Below are positions 32,961 to 44,400 of a stretch of DNA of 64,000 bases, one piece after another. How positions within the stretch are numbered: position 1 is the first letter of the stretch; every line of letters starts with the position of its first letter. This stretch comes from Pontederia crassipes. Lineage: Eukaryota; Streptophyta; Magnoliopsida; Commelinales; Pontederiaceae. The position numbers were made by a program, and so were the translations under genes. The notes under the pieces are model-generated. The model saw only the letters and a program-made list of their open reading frames with translations, was not told where the DNA came from and ran no database searches. Location: NCBI GenBank assembly GCA_030549335.1, contig CM060188.1, forward strand, positions 45,411,696-45,475,695, written 5' to 3'.

Positions 32961-33963
32961 TGATTTCCGATTAATTTGTAGAGATTTAAAAGTCTATTTT
33001 GCCCTTATGATGAACTAAAACATATAGTTAATTATGGAAAGATAAAATTCGAAAGATCGTATGCACTGATTGTTATAGTTAAATTAAAGAAAGGGGGATC
33101 CTTGCGGTCCTACTTGGGTGACTTTGAGAAACTCAAGTCTATTTTTGTGAGTAAGTAAACGCTCACCTGGTCCTGATTTGATTCACTTTGACTCATTATT
33201 ATAGTCATATGAAAGTGCCATGTTGATCCATAATAAAAGAAGTCGAGCTCGCATTAGGACAACACATATAGATGTCCTAGGAATTGTTTAATAAAAGATG
33301 TAGTGCAACGCACCAAGAAAGAATTGCTATGAACAAGAAAGTATAGAAGAATAGTAAGGAAAGGAACATAAATGAAAAGTAAAGTTTATATTGTTATTAT
33401 ATGTTATTAATATATATGACTTAATTGCTAATTTTGCTCTATTTAAGTTATTGCATCCTTTTATATTAGTCCATGTACTGAGTTTATTTTGCTCATGGAA
33501 ATTCTATTTTCCTGTGTTTGAACCCCACAAGTAATTAATGCTAAGGATGGAGGCGTGCACAGCAGTAGAGTTCGTGGTGATGTAGTTGCACATGGTAGTT
33601 GGTCTTAGATGTTGCTAATAGAGCACCCCTAGTTTATTGATGTAATAGATCTCTTTATAGTATGTGATGGTAGAGGACTTCTCGAAATAGAAGAACAGTT
33701 AGCTTCCGCATTATATTTCTAATTGGTTATTATTAGTTATTATGAATTGGTTAGCTTCCGCATTTTTATGAAAATGATTTATTATTGTTCTTTATTGCCT
33801 TATTGGATTATGAAAGCTCAAGAAGAGTTATGTGTATAAGTAAGTCGGCCTAGAGTAGCCCAATTTCCACGTGTTAGGGGGAGAAATCTGGGGGCGTTAC
33901 AAAATGTAATTGGTCATGTAACATCAAAAGATTCATCTATTCATTGTCTCTAATATAAATATT

Positions 33964-34423
33964 CTACTACTACAAGATATCTGTCATATAGCAACGCATA
34001 TTAGCGACTCAAATATTGAGAATGCTAATTCGACGCCAATAACATCTAAATTACGATGCCCTTGAGTCGACAAATGAGACGCTAAGTGCCTTTTAGTAGC
34101 GTCTATTTAGTGTCGCATTGGCGTAACCCTATGCAGCGCTAAAAGTGACGCCATCATATGATGCTACATCGCCACTATTATCACGCGTCAAAATTAAAAA
34201 AATGTGTGGTAGATTATAGTGTTGTATTGGCGTCAACACAATGCGATGCTAAATTAGCATGACCACTTTTGCGACACTAAGTCGATGCTAGTTCAAGAGG
34301 AGATATTGATGTCGGAGTCTTGTGACGCTATTGTGGGGCGCAAATGACACTATTTAATTGCATAGCATCGCCAATGTGATGCAAACATGTTAGAAGAATA
34401 CGCACATATTATTTAAATAGAAA

Positions 34424-34465
<42 letters not shown>

Positions 34466-35220
34466 ATTTAAGTAGGTAATGTTAATTTTTGTAACTATAT
34501 ATGTTACTTATACTATATTTTCAATGAATAAATAGATTAAATATTCCTATATATATATATGATACCTATATTATATATGTTACCTACATATGTATTCGTA
34601 AATATACATAAATACAAATACACATACATGTACATAGATACAAATATAGTAATTATAGATGTATTACATACATACATACATATATGTGTGTATACTTTAT
34701 ATATAGAAAGAAATAATGTTAACAATCTACTATATATATATATACGTAGAAAATAGTACATTTAATTTATATACCTACATGTGTATGCACACATGTCAAT
34801 ATATTATACATGCAACATATTTTTATAATATCTTAATTATAGATATTTTTTATATTCTTAATCATGGAATTATGAGGGTTGAATTAAGTGGCATGATTTT
34901 CTTATAAAAATCAAAATTAATACTGATAAGTAATGTCACTATAGAGACGCAATGGAGTCAATATGGCGTCAAAATAGCGTCAACGTGGTTACTGACGCTA
35001 ACACGGCGCAAATTAGCGTCTCTTTACTGCCCAAACATTGTCAACACTAAGTTAGAGCCACTATGCAAATTTAACGTCGCTTGTTCCCGACATATGCATC
35101 TCATGTGGGTGGCATCGTGTCGACATTAATGAGTCACTATTTTGTTTAGCCATGATTTAGGTTCACGATAGCACGCATGATGAGTCGCTATTCAACTTCT
35201 CATTTAATCCTACATGTGTA
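33964..35220. mobile_element. Degenerate CACTA-like element with GCGTC/GACGC subterminal motifs
   Basis: The left end TACTACAAGATATCTGTCATATAGC is close to a CACTACAAGAAA terminus. On both sides of an AT-rich core (34390-34920) are many short motifs around AGCGTC, TGACGCTA, GGCGTCAA and TAGCGAC, typical of CACTA subterminal regions. I could not find a matching right terminus, so the right border near 35220 is a guess. Confidence 0.5.
34426..34461. repeat. (AT)n microsatellite
   Basis: About 36 bases of pure AT dinucleotide, within the AT-rich core of the CACTA-like element. Confidence 0.95.
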
Positions 35221-35955
35221 TGAATTTCTTTTAATTTAACTAATGAGAAAGATACATCACTTAATTCCATGCTGATAATTGTGTATGATTTAATAAAAGG
35301 ATTCATAGATATGTGATACAACTTTATAAACATGTATAAACTTATTGTTCTTTTAGAATTTTCTCTACCTCGCCTTTCTAATACAAAATATTATATTTGT
35401 TAAATATAATAGATTTATTATAAAAAGATTAATTTTATTTTATTTATTACTTATTAGTCCATAAAAATTAAATATTTTGTCAAATATAATTTATTTAAAT
35501 AATATATTTTAAACAATTTTTATAAAAATTTAATTTTTACTATTATTAATTAATAAAATAATATTTTACTAAAAATTATTTAAAATTAATTTATCATATC
35601 AATTTTTTTGTACAAACATCAATTTTTTTATTTTTCATCGTTATATTTCATTTTATTCAATACGCTCCAAATTAATTTATTAATTAATTATTCACGTGAA
35701 ATTCAGAAGAACCTGCACCTATACCAAAGGCTAAAATATAAAATAAGGTTTACTTTTATATAGAATTCCGTAAAAAAACTCAATTATCTTGTGTCCAAAA
35801 TTTGGAAACGTTACAATTTATCAAACATTTAATATTTATCTTATAATTGAATCGCTAAACATTATCCGTTAATTCAGCTATCACCCCGTACCCTATTTAA
35901 CCGTTATTTTTTGTCAAAACATACCAAATTGCTTTCCATTCTCCAATTATTCGAA
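35221..35955. other. AT-rich intergenic DNA
   Basis: A very A/T-rich spacer before the GC-rich block upstream of BDP1. No gene seen. Confidence 0.5.
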
Positions 35956-36330
35956 TTCCTTTTAGAGATCGTGCCGGGCCGGGCCGGGCCGACGCCCACC
36001 AAGCTGCTTGCTTCGGTTCTCGACCACGTGGCGCCGGCTACCTCACCGGCGGCGTGGTTCCACCGTCCCTTTTTCCCTCGCGCCGGTGCCAAGTTGTGGA
36101 TACCCGAAGGATCCTTCCCCACCATAGTGGACGTCCTCATCCTTCCACGGGTTTGCTCCTGACCCTCCTCGCCGCTGTCCCTTCTCCGCCTCGTCTGTGG
36201 AGCTCACAAGCGGCAGCTCCACCACCATCACCTCCTCCCTCTAACGCCGAGGACGGACGTGAGACGCTCATCCTCCAGTTCGTCGTCTCCCAGTACGTTG
36301 CGCTTATCAAAAGGTCTGCTCTTTCTATCT
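35956..36330 (+). promoter_or_regulatory. GC-rich block, probable 5' leader/first non-coding exon of BDP1
   Basis: About 370 bases of GC-rich sequence (starting GCCGGGCCGGGCCGGGCC near 35972) in AT-rich DNA, about 700 bases before the BDP1 ATG. Open frames in it (for example 36054-36365 on plus) show no family. Such isolated GC-rich islands often mark a monocot gene's transcription start. It could also be the 5' exon of an unrelated gene. Confidence 0.35.
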
Positions 36331-37042
36331 GCCTGAGGGGAACTATAAGCGCATACAGTATTTAATGATACGGACATCGAAATTTTCTCCGTCAAAATCG
36401 CACTTTTGTTCAATAAAGAGATCCAATTGGTATAAGTATTCATTCGTTCTGCTTATTTGAAGGTATCCATTCAGCTCGTTCAACTATTTCAGAAACCTAT
36501 TTCTTTGAAATAAAATAGAACTTTAAGATTTTCAGCCATTGAAGCGACAACAAAAACGCTAGTTCATGCTATTAATTTCTTTTTTTTAAGAGGAAAAACG
36601 TTACTACTTTGCTTTTTGTACAAAAAGATTTATTTTACTCTTTAGTCACATAGGTTGATTTGCTGCAATATCAAACGAGAGATCTTTTTTCTCTACCTTT
36701 GACGGATGTGGTGGACTGATTTATCACTGTAAACTTTTCCAAGTTTTGATGCTATCAAGCAAGAAGTTCATTTCTGCTGTCAGATGCATTTACCACTTTC
36801 TACAGGGAGACTTGCTACTTTTAAGTTTATAATTTGTGGAACCCTATATCTCAGAGCTCACTTGTTCTGCAAGCTTGTGATCTTTTTTTATGTTTATGTT
36901 ATCCATTTTGGTGGAGACACTAAGCAAGATTATCACAAAAGTTAAATATAGCATCTTTTTTTCAATCTTTCTGCATCATGAATGTTTCTTAAATTAAAAG
37001 AAAATCATTATCTTCTGTGTAGAGATCAAGTTTGTTTAATCT

Positions 37043-40000
37043 ATGGATGATCTATTTTACCCCGACGAGGATACCACAGGTGATGCAAATGATGATACTT
37101 TAAATGTGTAGTTCATCTAACCACTATGGTTTCATGAGCTGAAATGTTGGATGCATTTTCAGAAACTAAGTTGAGTAAATTTAAACCTAAAGCTCGTGCA
37201 AACCCTGTCAAATTCTCCAACAGAGGGCTCTCCAAGGCATCTCATGGTAGTCATACTGTTCTTCTATTGATGCCCCATTCTCAATGCCAGTCATGTGCCC
37301 CAAGACCTGAAACCCCAACTGTATTCGTCCATGGCAGATTCCATCTTGGCTTCTCATGCCCATTCTATGCAAGAAGCGAAGAATCAATCAGATAGGCTGG
37401 TTTCAGAAGCTGTGCCATCAAACAGTAACCAACAAAAATATGCTGGAGAGGTGAAGATGGAAGTTTTATGAATTTTATTTTTGGAGGAAAAATTCTGTTC
37501 TTGAAAGTTCATAATCTCTCTCAGGATGCAGAGTTGTCATCCAATCTGGATTCATCTGATGATCATTTAGGTATTGTCCCTTCCTTTATTGGATGAATGT
37601 CAACTAAGAACATAGAACACAAGCTCTTTTCTCATGACCAACTTTAATCAGTTTAATTTTTGTAACTTCTCATATCTCTTCTAACCAATATTTTATTAGT
37701 ATGGATGCTAGCTTTTACCTGTAATTCTTGCCATCTTCCGTTGGAAGATATTTATGGACTCATGTACAATATGAAGTCATAGAACAAGCTGTGAATTTAA
37801 ACACATGATCAAGGTTGTCAAGTTCGAGTTTCTATGTAAAATTGTTTTGTGGGGGTTGGATTTGTATCGTAAATTCGATACGTAGAATTTAAGTATGCCA
37901 ATTTAATAATAATTTTTAAAATGAGATCAAATATATCAATAAACATTTAAAAAACTTAAAACATTCAAATCTGTTTTGACCCGAACATTCTTAACTGAAT
38001 CCACGAACCAAAGTGCATTCAAATCCGATTTTACCTACATTTCTGATTTTATACCCATTCAACTCGTTTTTAGGTCCTAGAAACATAAAATTGTAAGTTC
38101 TAAAGTACCAAAACTAGTTTTTGATAACCTTGCACATGATTAATATTTTCTCTAAGAGAAACAAAACCTATATCTGGATAATGAAGAGTTGTTTCGTAAC
38201 AATGAGGATTGTGTGCTTTGTATTATTTTCATGAATTACTTTTCGATCTGTGCGATTAAGGGCTGAATGATCTACCTTCACCTTATATTACTACATCATT
38301 TTCCCTAATATTTCAGCATCTTTAGCCAATATTTTCTTGACAATTTGCTGATGACAACGACCCTTCAACAGTGAGGGGAACTTCATCTCAACATAGTTCT
38401 CTGGATCCACCTGATAGCATGGACCATGATGACCCACTACTTGAGGCTGGCAAACAAGTATCCGCAGATAGAAATGTGGTATGAGTTTAATATAAAATTA
38501 TCTTCACTATGTGAATTTTGACTCAATTTGTGTTCAGAAGCTTAATTTTTTTTTCATGTCAGGAGAGCATTATCTTGTCCAACATGGAGTCACATGATGA
38601 TAATAGATGTCATTCCTCAGTTTCAGGTGGCTTTTAAATTCTTTTTTGCATATCATATTTATGCCCTCATTGTCCCTTTATGTTTTGCTGGATGTTGGAT
38701 CTTATAATAACCAAGTGTTGTAATCAAATGGACCATTCAGAACTTGGATATAAAAATATTGAATATAATTATACTGCTGATGACTAATTTTAAACTTTTT
38801 GTAGGGGTACCTATTTAAACCGTTAACCTGTCATGAAACTCAAGTTTTTACAGTAAGAGTGATGGTTTAATGAGAGCTTTGTTGCTTATGCTTTCTCAAT
38901 TTTTTTTAGCTAAACTTCAGTTCTATGTCCACTAAAAGAAACCTTCAAATTTGTCACATATTAAATAGTCACAGCAAATATCATATATGCTTTATCATTT
39001 TTCATTTTATTTGTGCTTCCGCAAGTTGGCAAGTTTCAACCTAAAGCTATGTCAGGACCAAATGAGTAAAAAAAATCTGTTTTCCTTCTTCATTAAGACA
39101 TTGGTTATTTTCCAATGGGATCGCTTTCTGCGGCAGCAGACAATTCCTTAAAGCAAATGATGAGTGAGCATTTTCCATTTGTCATCTCCTACCTCAGATT
39201 CCAGTGGAAATTTTCAGGTCGAACCCTGATTTTGAAGAAAAGTTGATGCTTATTGATTTATGATTTTATCAAACCAACGAGTCATGACTGTTCAGGATAC
39301 TTGTTTTTTTTTTTTTAAATCGTATTGATATTCTTTTTATGTAATATAATCTGTGGGTAAATTTGGATCAAAACTGAGATCAATTTCATAGTTCTATGAG
39401 TTGTACTGTTATGCTAGTAGCATGTAATGTTTTTATTTCTCCTGGATTATTCTCGAGATATAGAGTCTGACTACTTGGAAACTTATGCTTCTTTGACAGA
39501 GGTTATTATATTCCCAACAACCACAGAAGAACAAGCAGATCTTGCTGAGGCAGCTAAGACTGCATCAAAAGTCGATGTAATTTCTCTGACCCCAAATATT
39601 TGTCATAATTTTGCATTTACATGAAGTTTGCTATAGAATGTGGCACCCAGGAAAGTGAACTTCTTTAAACTGTTTAGGTTGTCGATTACGAAGCCAAGTG
39701 TAAAGCTGTCAATGAACTTGAGCAACAGGTTGAGGATAGGCCTACTTATGAAACTGTTGGAGTTGTCGAATCTGGAAAATCATCTCGTAAATTGAGAGAA
39801 AGGGTGCACAAATCATGTAACAATAGCAAATCATTTCGGAGATTGAGAAAAAGGGTGCACAAATCATGTACTGATGATAAATCATCTCGGAAATTGAGAA
39901 AAAAATTGCACAAATCATGCACTGACACTGAAGATACAACTGATGATGATTGGAATGATGAAGACTTCGAGATTTTGGAAATGGATGATATCCCAAGTGA

Positions 40001-43000
40001 TATGGAATATCAAGACGAAGACATGTGGTATCGTAAAAAACCAAAGAAGCAAATATCCAAAACAGAGAAACTGAAACAGAAATGTAAAACGGACTCTAAT
40101 GAATCTAATTCCACCCAGGAGCAACCAAAAAACAAGCTTCCTCATGGCACACAGCACAGAAGGCAAGGTACTTGCATGCCAAGCTCTTATAGTTTCTTAA
40201 GTAGTAGTGTACAGAAACTCTATTGAGAGGGGTCTTCATTTAGTAAGGATTAGTTTATATATTGCAGTGAACAAGGGTCTATTACAAGCACATGATGATG
40301 AAACCAATGTGAGACAGCTTGCCATAAAGGACTTGATAAGGTTGGCAGAAGCTAAGGAAAAAATTTTGGTAAGTCCATTATCATCTCACCAGAAAGCTAT
40401 TCAACTAATGCTGATTCCTTCTTGAGTTATGATGCAATGTTATCGTCCTGCAGAGAAAAACAGCAACCGCACTAGGAAAGTCCTTTTCAAATAGAAGGTA
40501 CAAAAGCCGTCTACAAAAAATCATGGACTTACCACCTCAAATTATCTTTTTATTTTATTTTATATTTTTTTAGAGGCAAAAGGATGACTACCAAGTTCTG
40601 GCGCCATCCACGTATGTATAAGGATTCAAATTGTACAAGGGCATGCTCTCTGAAGAGAGCATGGGGACTAAGAGAGTGTGGGGCCACTATCCAAACCTCA
40701 CTCTCAAATGAAAAAGGAGATATGGTGAATAATGTTATAAACATCGTAAGTCCATTATCACCACAAAAAAATAACTCAGTTATGCTGAAATCAAATTACC
40801 CAAGTGACCGCCAAAAAGGTTGTCAATGACGTCCCCCAATTCTGGCTGCCCTGAGCACCGAGGGCTTTGGGTGACTGCCATAAAGCCTCAATCGTTGAAA
40901 GAGAGTCGCTCATGAGGTGCGTCTGTTGCCATACCTCCCGAGCCACTATGCGCAGAATAGATGTGTGATGTCCTCTTCCGCCATCACACATAGTGCACAG
41001 AATATTTCGGTATTAGATTATCATCTCGCCTTATAGACTCTAATGAGGAGCTTGCTGCGTCGCACAAGTCAAGCAAAAATCTTGAAGAGGCACTTGAGAT
41101 CACCAAATAAGCTTGCAGTCAGTCTTGAATGTGGTTGCAGTTATGCTGTCCAGGAAAAAACGAAGGTAGAGGCTACAGGTTGAAAAGTGTCCAAGAGCTA
41201 GACCCACCTGTTCGACCTCGAAGCATTTGGCCAGAACAGAGCGATCCACTTATGGAGGGTTAGAAGCTCGGAGATGTGCTGGTCAAAGATTGAGGATTTA
41301 AATAGGGGAGTTCATGAGGTGCTGCTCGACCACCGGACTCAGACCATGCACCTGGTAATAGAATTATGCGGAGTCACTATAAGGCTCGTATCTTGGGGAA
41401 TGACCAAATGGGATGTACGGGGACTTGGCATGGTTGATCTGAAGGCTAGAGGTTGCCTCCAAAAGCTCCATCAGGATGGCCACCCGTTCAGCCTTCTGAT
41501 CGGCCCCTTAATGAAGAATAGTGTGTCGCTAACATACTGAAAAAGGGGAACAAGGCTCTCAATGAATCCTGTGAGAAGGCTAGCCCAACATGTGGCCTGG
41601 GTGCATCTGGCCAGGGCATCATTGGCCAACACAAAGAGCATATAGGTTAAGAATATCCCTTTCGCAGTCCCCTCTACGGTTGTGCCCATCGCCCTATTGA
41701 ACAAGACTGAGAATGAAGTTGTGATGGTAGAATGCTTCATCCAAGCAATCCAGGTGGTGGAAATTCTCTAAACTACAAGGAATGTCAAAGAAAGGATCAA
41801 AACAATATCATACTCCTTGGCGAAGTCAACTTTCCATAGGAAAGCATGGCATCTCATCCTCTTGTGAGAAATGTCCTCCGAGGCAATGTTATAGCTATCC
41901 GTGATGGATCGGTCATGGGTGAAAGCCGACTACAACAGATGGATGATATCAGGAAGCACCTCTCTGAGCCGGTTCACCGGTACCCTAGCCACTAAGAGGT
42001 AATTGGCATTGGACAAGGCTATCAGCGTAAAGTCCACTCATTTCGTCGGATGCATTTGGGTAGCATGAAGAGAAGGACCCAGTTGAGACGCTCAATCCGT
42101 CGATTGTCATTGATAAACTCATGGATGACCGCCATAACATCCTCACACACTCCTTGTCAGAACTCCTTATAGAAGGAAACAGAGAAGCCATCCGGGCTAG
42201 GGGGAGCGTCACCATTGAGGTTTCGCAATGCTTGGGTGACCTCAGTGATGGATAAATATGATGGTGAGGATCCTGGCTGTTGACCACTGTTAGCTGCTCA
42301 GTGAACATCGACGGGAGGTCTCCAGTATGAACAGTATGGGCCCCAATGTGATGGTGGCCAAAGATTCATTGCCACTGCACCTCGAGCTGGTCAATTCGGT
42401 TCGCTTCGCTTATGATCTTTTTTTTTTTACTAGGAAAGATTTTCCTCTTGCTTATTTAATTGATAAGCATTTTTATGACATATTATTACTGTATAAACAT
42501 TAGCTGGTAAGCATACATATGGACAATTAACATTTTACATTTTTCACATTTCAACGGATCTTTACTAAAGATCTTCTTTTTTGCCTGTTTATTCCACATA
42601 ATCTTTACCAAATCTCATTTCCTTGTTTAAATGAGCTACATGGTTGTAACCTGAAAATAAATGGCTACATGGAGAAATGTACTGAGTTGCCTATATGTGT
42701 AGAATGTCTAACTTTCTATTGTAATGGTTATTTTTATTTTTTGTTTGGACATCAATTTGATTTTATTCATCTTCTCATATTGAACTATTCACAACTTTCC
42801 ATATTTATGTATCCCTGAGAGCTATTCACAACTTTCCATAATTATATATATTTTAGACATGGCCCTTTTAATTGGATTAATATCTTGTATTCCAGTCAAG
42901 GTACTATGTCTTCTAACAGCGATGACTATGCTATGCGGGAAGAAGAAGAAACAAACCATTGTGATAATGGAGCCAATGAAAGATTTCAAGTTACACAAAC

Positions 43001-44053
43001 GAAGTTGAATTACCAATCCTATATGACTAAGACATCAGGAGTCAGATGGTCAAAGTCTGAAATAGATTTGCTTTACCAGGTACGTACATCTTGTTATATT
43101 CTTTTACTTATCAAAAACAACACACAAGCAAATTGCTAGATATGCTTATAAGTAACATGTTGCTGTCTCCATATAATGCCTTTAAGATTTTTGAAACTTG
43201 TGATATTAAAGTTATAGTGTTTTAATGATTAACCAAGCTTGTGATTAAACTCACAAATTTTTCAATGTTTCTTAGGCTATTGGTCAATTTGGAACTGATT
43301 TTACAATGATACAACAATTGTTTCCTAATCGTACACGACATCAAGTAAAGCTGAAGTTTAAGAATGAAGAGCGCAAACATCCCTTGCAAGTTCAAGATGC
43401 TTTACTTCATCGGTGCAATGGTAAGAGTTCACTGATTCTTTAATGAAGTTCTAAGCATTTCTTTCAACTACTTATAAATATAGAGTACAGACTTTCATGA
43501 GATTTGATTTTCTGAGATTGTATGGATGCTACAATTTGTAGCGTGGTGGTTCATCTTTTATTTCTGCACATAGGATTGTCAATTTTTTTTCCCACTAGCA
43601 ACTTGAGAATCAACAACTTGGTTAATACTTGCACACACTTTTTGCAGACAATGCGCACTTTAAGCAAGTCATCGAACGGCTTAATATCAAGCCCAATGAG
43701 ACCTCCAAGGATGCAGATAGCAATATTGAAACTACCTTGCAGGATCCAAAAGACGAAAATTTTAAGGTGCCTTTCAGAAAATTCACGTAGAAGGATAAAA
43801 GCATAGGTAGATTATTACTTAATCTTGTTTATTCCAATCTTTTTATTTTCTCTCTTAATGTATGCAGAAGGATGAAGGAGACCCTCGCAAAGACGAGGAT
43901 GATAGTAAGGGAATGGAAGATCAGGGTGCCGAGCTGAATGTTAACAAATGTATACCCAAAAACCCAGAAAACTCAGATGGTTTAGACGGCGACCTCTTTG
44001 ATTGGGATGCAGGTGACAACTACTCAGAGGGCATGGAAGAATATGCATCATGA
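37043..44053 (+). CDS. BDP1: BDP1, TFIIIB subunit B'', intact, 15 coding exons
   Basis: Subunit of TFIIIB, which recruits RNA polymerase III to tRNA and 5S genes. I read exons 37043-37079, 37163-37246, 37305-37450, 37525-37570, 38372-38478, 38563-38626, 39098-39217, 39464-39576, 39678-40167, 40268-40368, 40454-40497, 42896-43079, 43276-43420, 43648-43766 and 43868-44053. All phases agree, giving 661 residues. The diagnostic part is the extended SANT/Myb domain at about 501-560: RWSKSEIDLLYQAIGQFGTD, then MIQQLFPNRTRHQVKLKFK and EERKHPLQ. An N-terminal KFKPKARANPVK motif is usual in plant BDP1. Acidic and basic low-complexity regions surround a triple 17-residue repeat. The 39098-39217 exon is the least certain. 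Intron 4 holds a hAT MITE and intron 11 an antisense LINE. Confidence 0.88.
37802..38140. mobile_element. hAT-like MITE, 323 bp, in BDP1 intron 4
   Basis: The element is 37810-38132, with inverted ends CAAGGTTGTCAA and TTGATAACCTTG (one mismatch). It is flanked by the perfect 8-bp duplication CACATGAT (37802-37809 and 38133-38140). The 8-bp duplication points to the hAT superfamily. Its ends match those of the larger element at 58191-59281. Confidence 0.85.
39784..39936 (+). repeat. Threefold 51-bp tandem repeat in BDP1 coding sequence
   Basis: Three in-frame units of 17 codons: SSRKLRERVHKSCNNSK, SFRRLRKRVHKSCTDDK and SSRKLRKKLHKSCTDTE. Each is strongly basic, with RKLR and HKSC kept. Nucleotide identity between units is high (most of 51 bases), so the triplication is relatively recent. 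Confidence 0.93.
40561..42420 (-). mobile_element. 5'-truncated LINE in BDP1 intron 11, antisense to the gene
   Basis: The minus strand reads through the LINE reverse transcriptase, with frameshifts: ALRNLNGDAPPSPDGFSVSFYKEF, MLFVLANDALAR, FQYVSDTLFFIKGP (catalytic YADD-type box with the first Asp replaced) and MVWVRW. A damaged zinc-binding region (CDGGRGHHTSILRIVAREVW) follows near 40950. The 3' end is marked by a hairpin (40582-40609) and a T-rich poly(A) remnant at about 40551-40571. The domain is too broken to be active. Confidence 0.8.
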
Positions 44054-44400
44054 TTTTTGGTCTGCCTTATTATCAAGGAAGATAGTCCATGTTTACTTGA
44101 AATGACCTTCTCTCAAGATGCTTTATAGGAAGCCTTTATTGTCCTACTTTTATGTTATTGTGCAAGATAACAATTTAATTTCACCTTTGATACCTGACAG
44201 TCATAATGGGTTCCAGAAGATGTTCATAGAATTTTTATAATCCTAAGACCAAAAAAAAGAAGAAATAACTTAAAAGTATTTTAAGTGTCCATTGTAAATT
44301 GTTAGACCTGAGCCCCTTGCTGCCTTTGTTAAAATAACCATTTCCAAAAGATGAAAAATAAAAGAAGGATAAAAACTTAAAATTTGTAAGTTAAGGTTGG
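44054..44400 (+). other. Probable 3' UTR and terminator region of BDP1
   Basis: AT-rich sequence after the BDP1 stop, with several AATAA/AAATAAA-like stretches. No ORF of note. Confidence 0.4.

Larger units (their letters stand above)
31924..33901 (+). mobile_element. Second solo LTR, gypsy-type, 1978 bp, with perfect TSD
   Basis: It begins TGTAACACC and ends GGGGGCGTTACA, flanked by AAATG on both sides (31919-31923 and 33902-33906). A TATA box (CTATAAATA, about 32198) lies 275 bases in, at nearly the same offset as in the 3' LTR of the first element. A cluster of CCCGGCCCGGGT-type palindromes lies about 700-1030 bases in. There are no internal coding regions. Confidence 0.93.

Noticed and set aside
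34537-34907. Tyr/Ile-rich frames around 34.5-34.9 kb
   Set aside because: They come from TATA/TACATA simple sequence inside the CACTA-like element.
36054-36365. 103-codon Pro/Ser-rich frame before BDP1
   Set aside because: GC-rich leader-like sequence without recognisable motifs. Treated as a probable non-coding first exon or promoter block.
39742-40166. Minus-strand frames opposite BDP1 exon 9
   Set aside because: Antisense shadows of a basic/acidic repetitive coding exon that has correct splice sites and phase on the plus strand.
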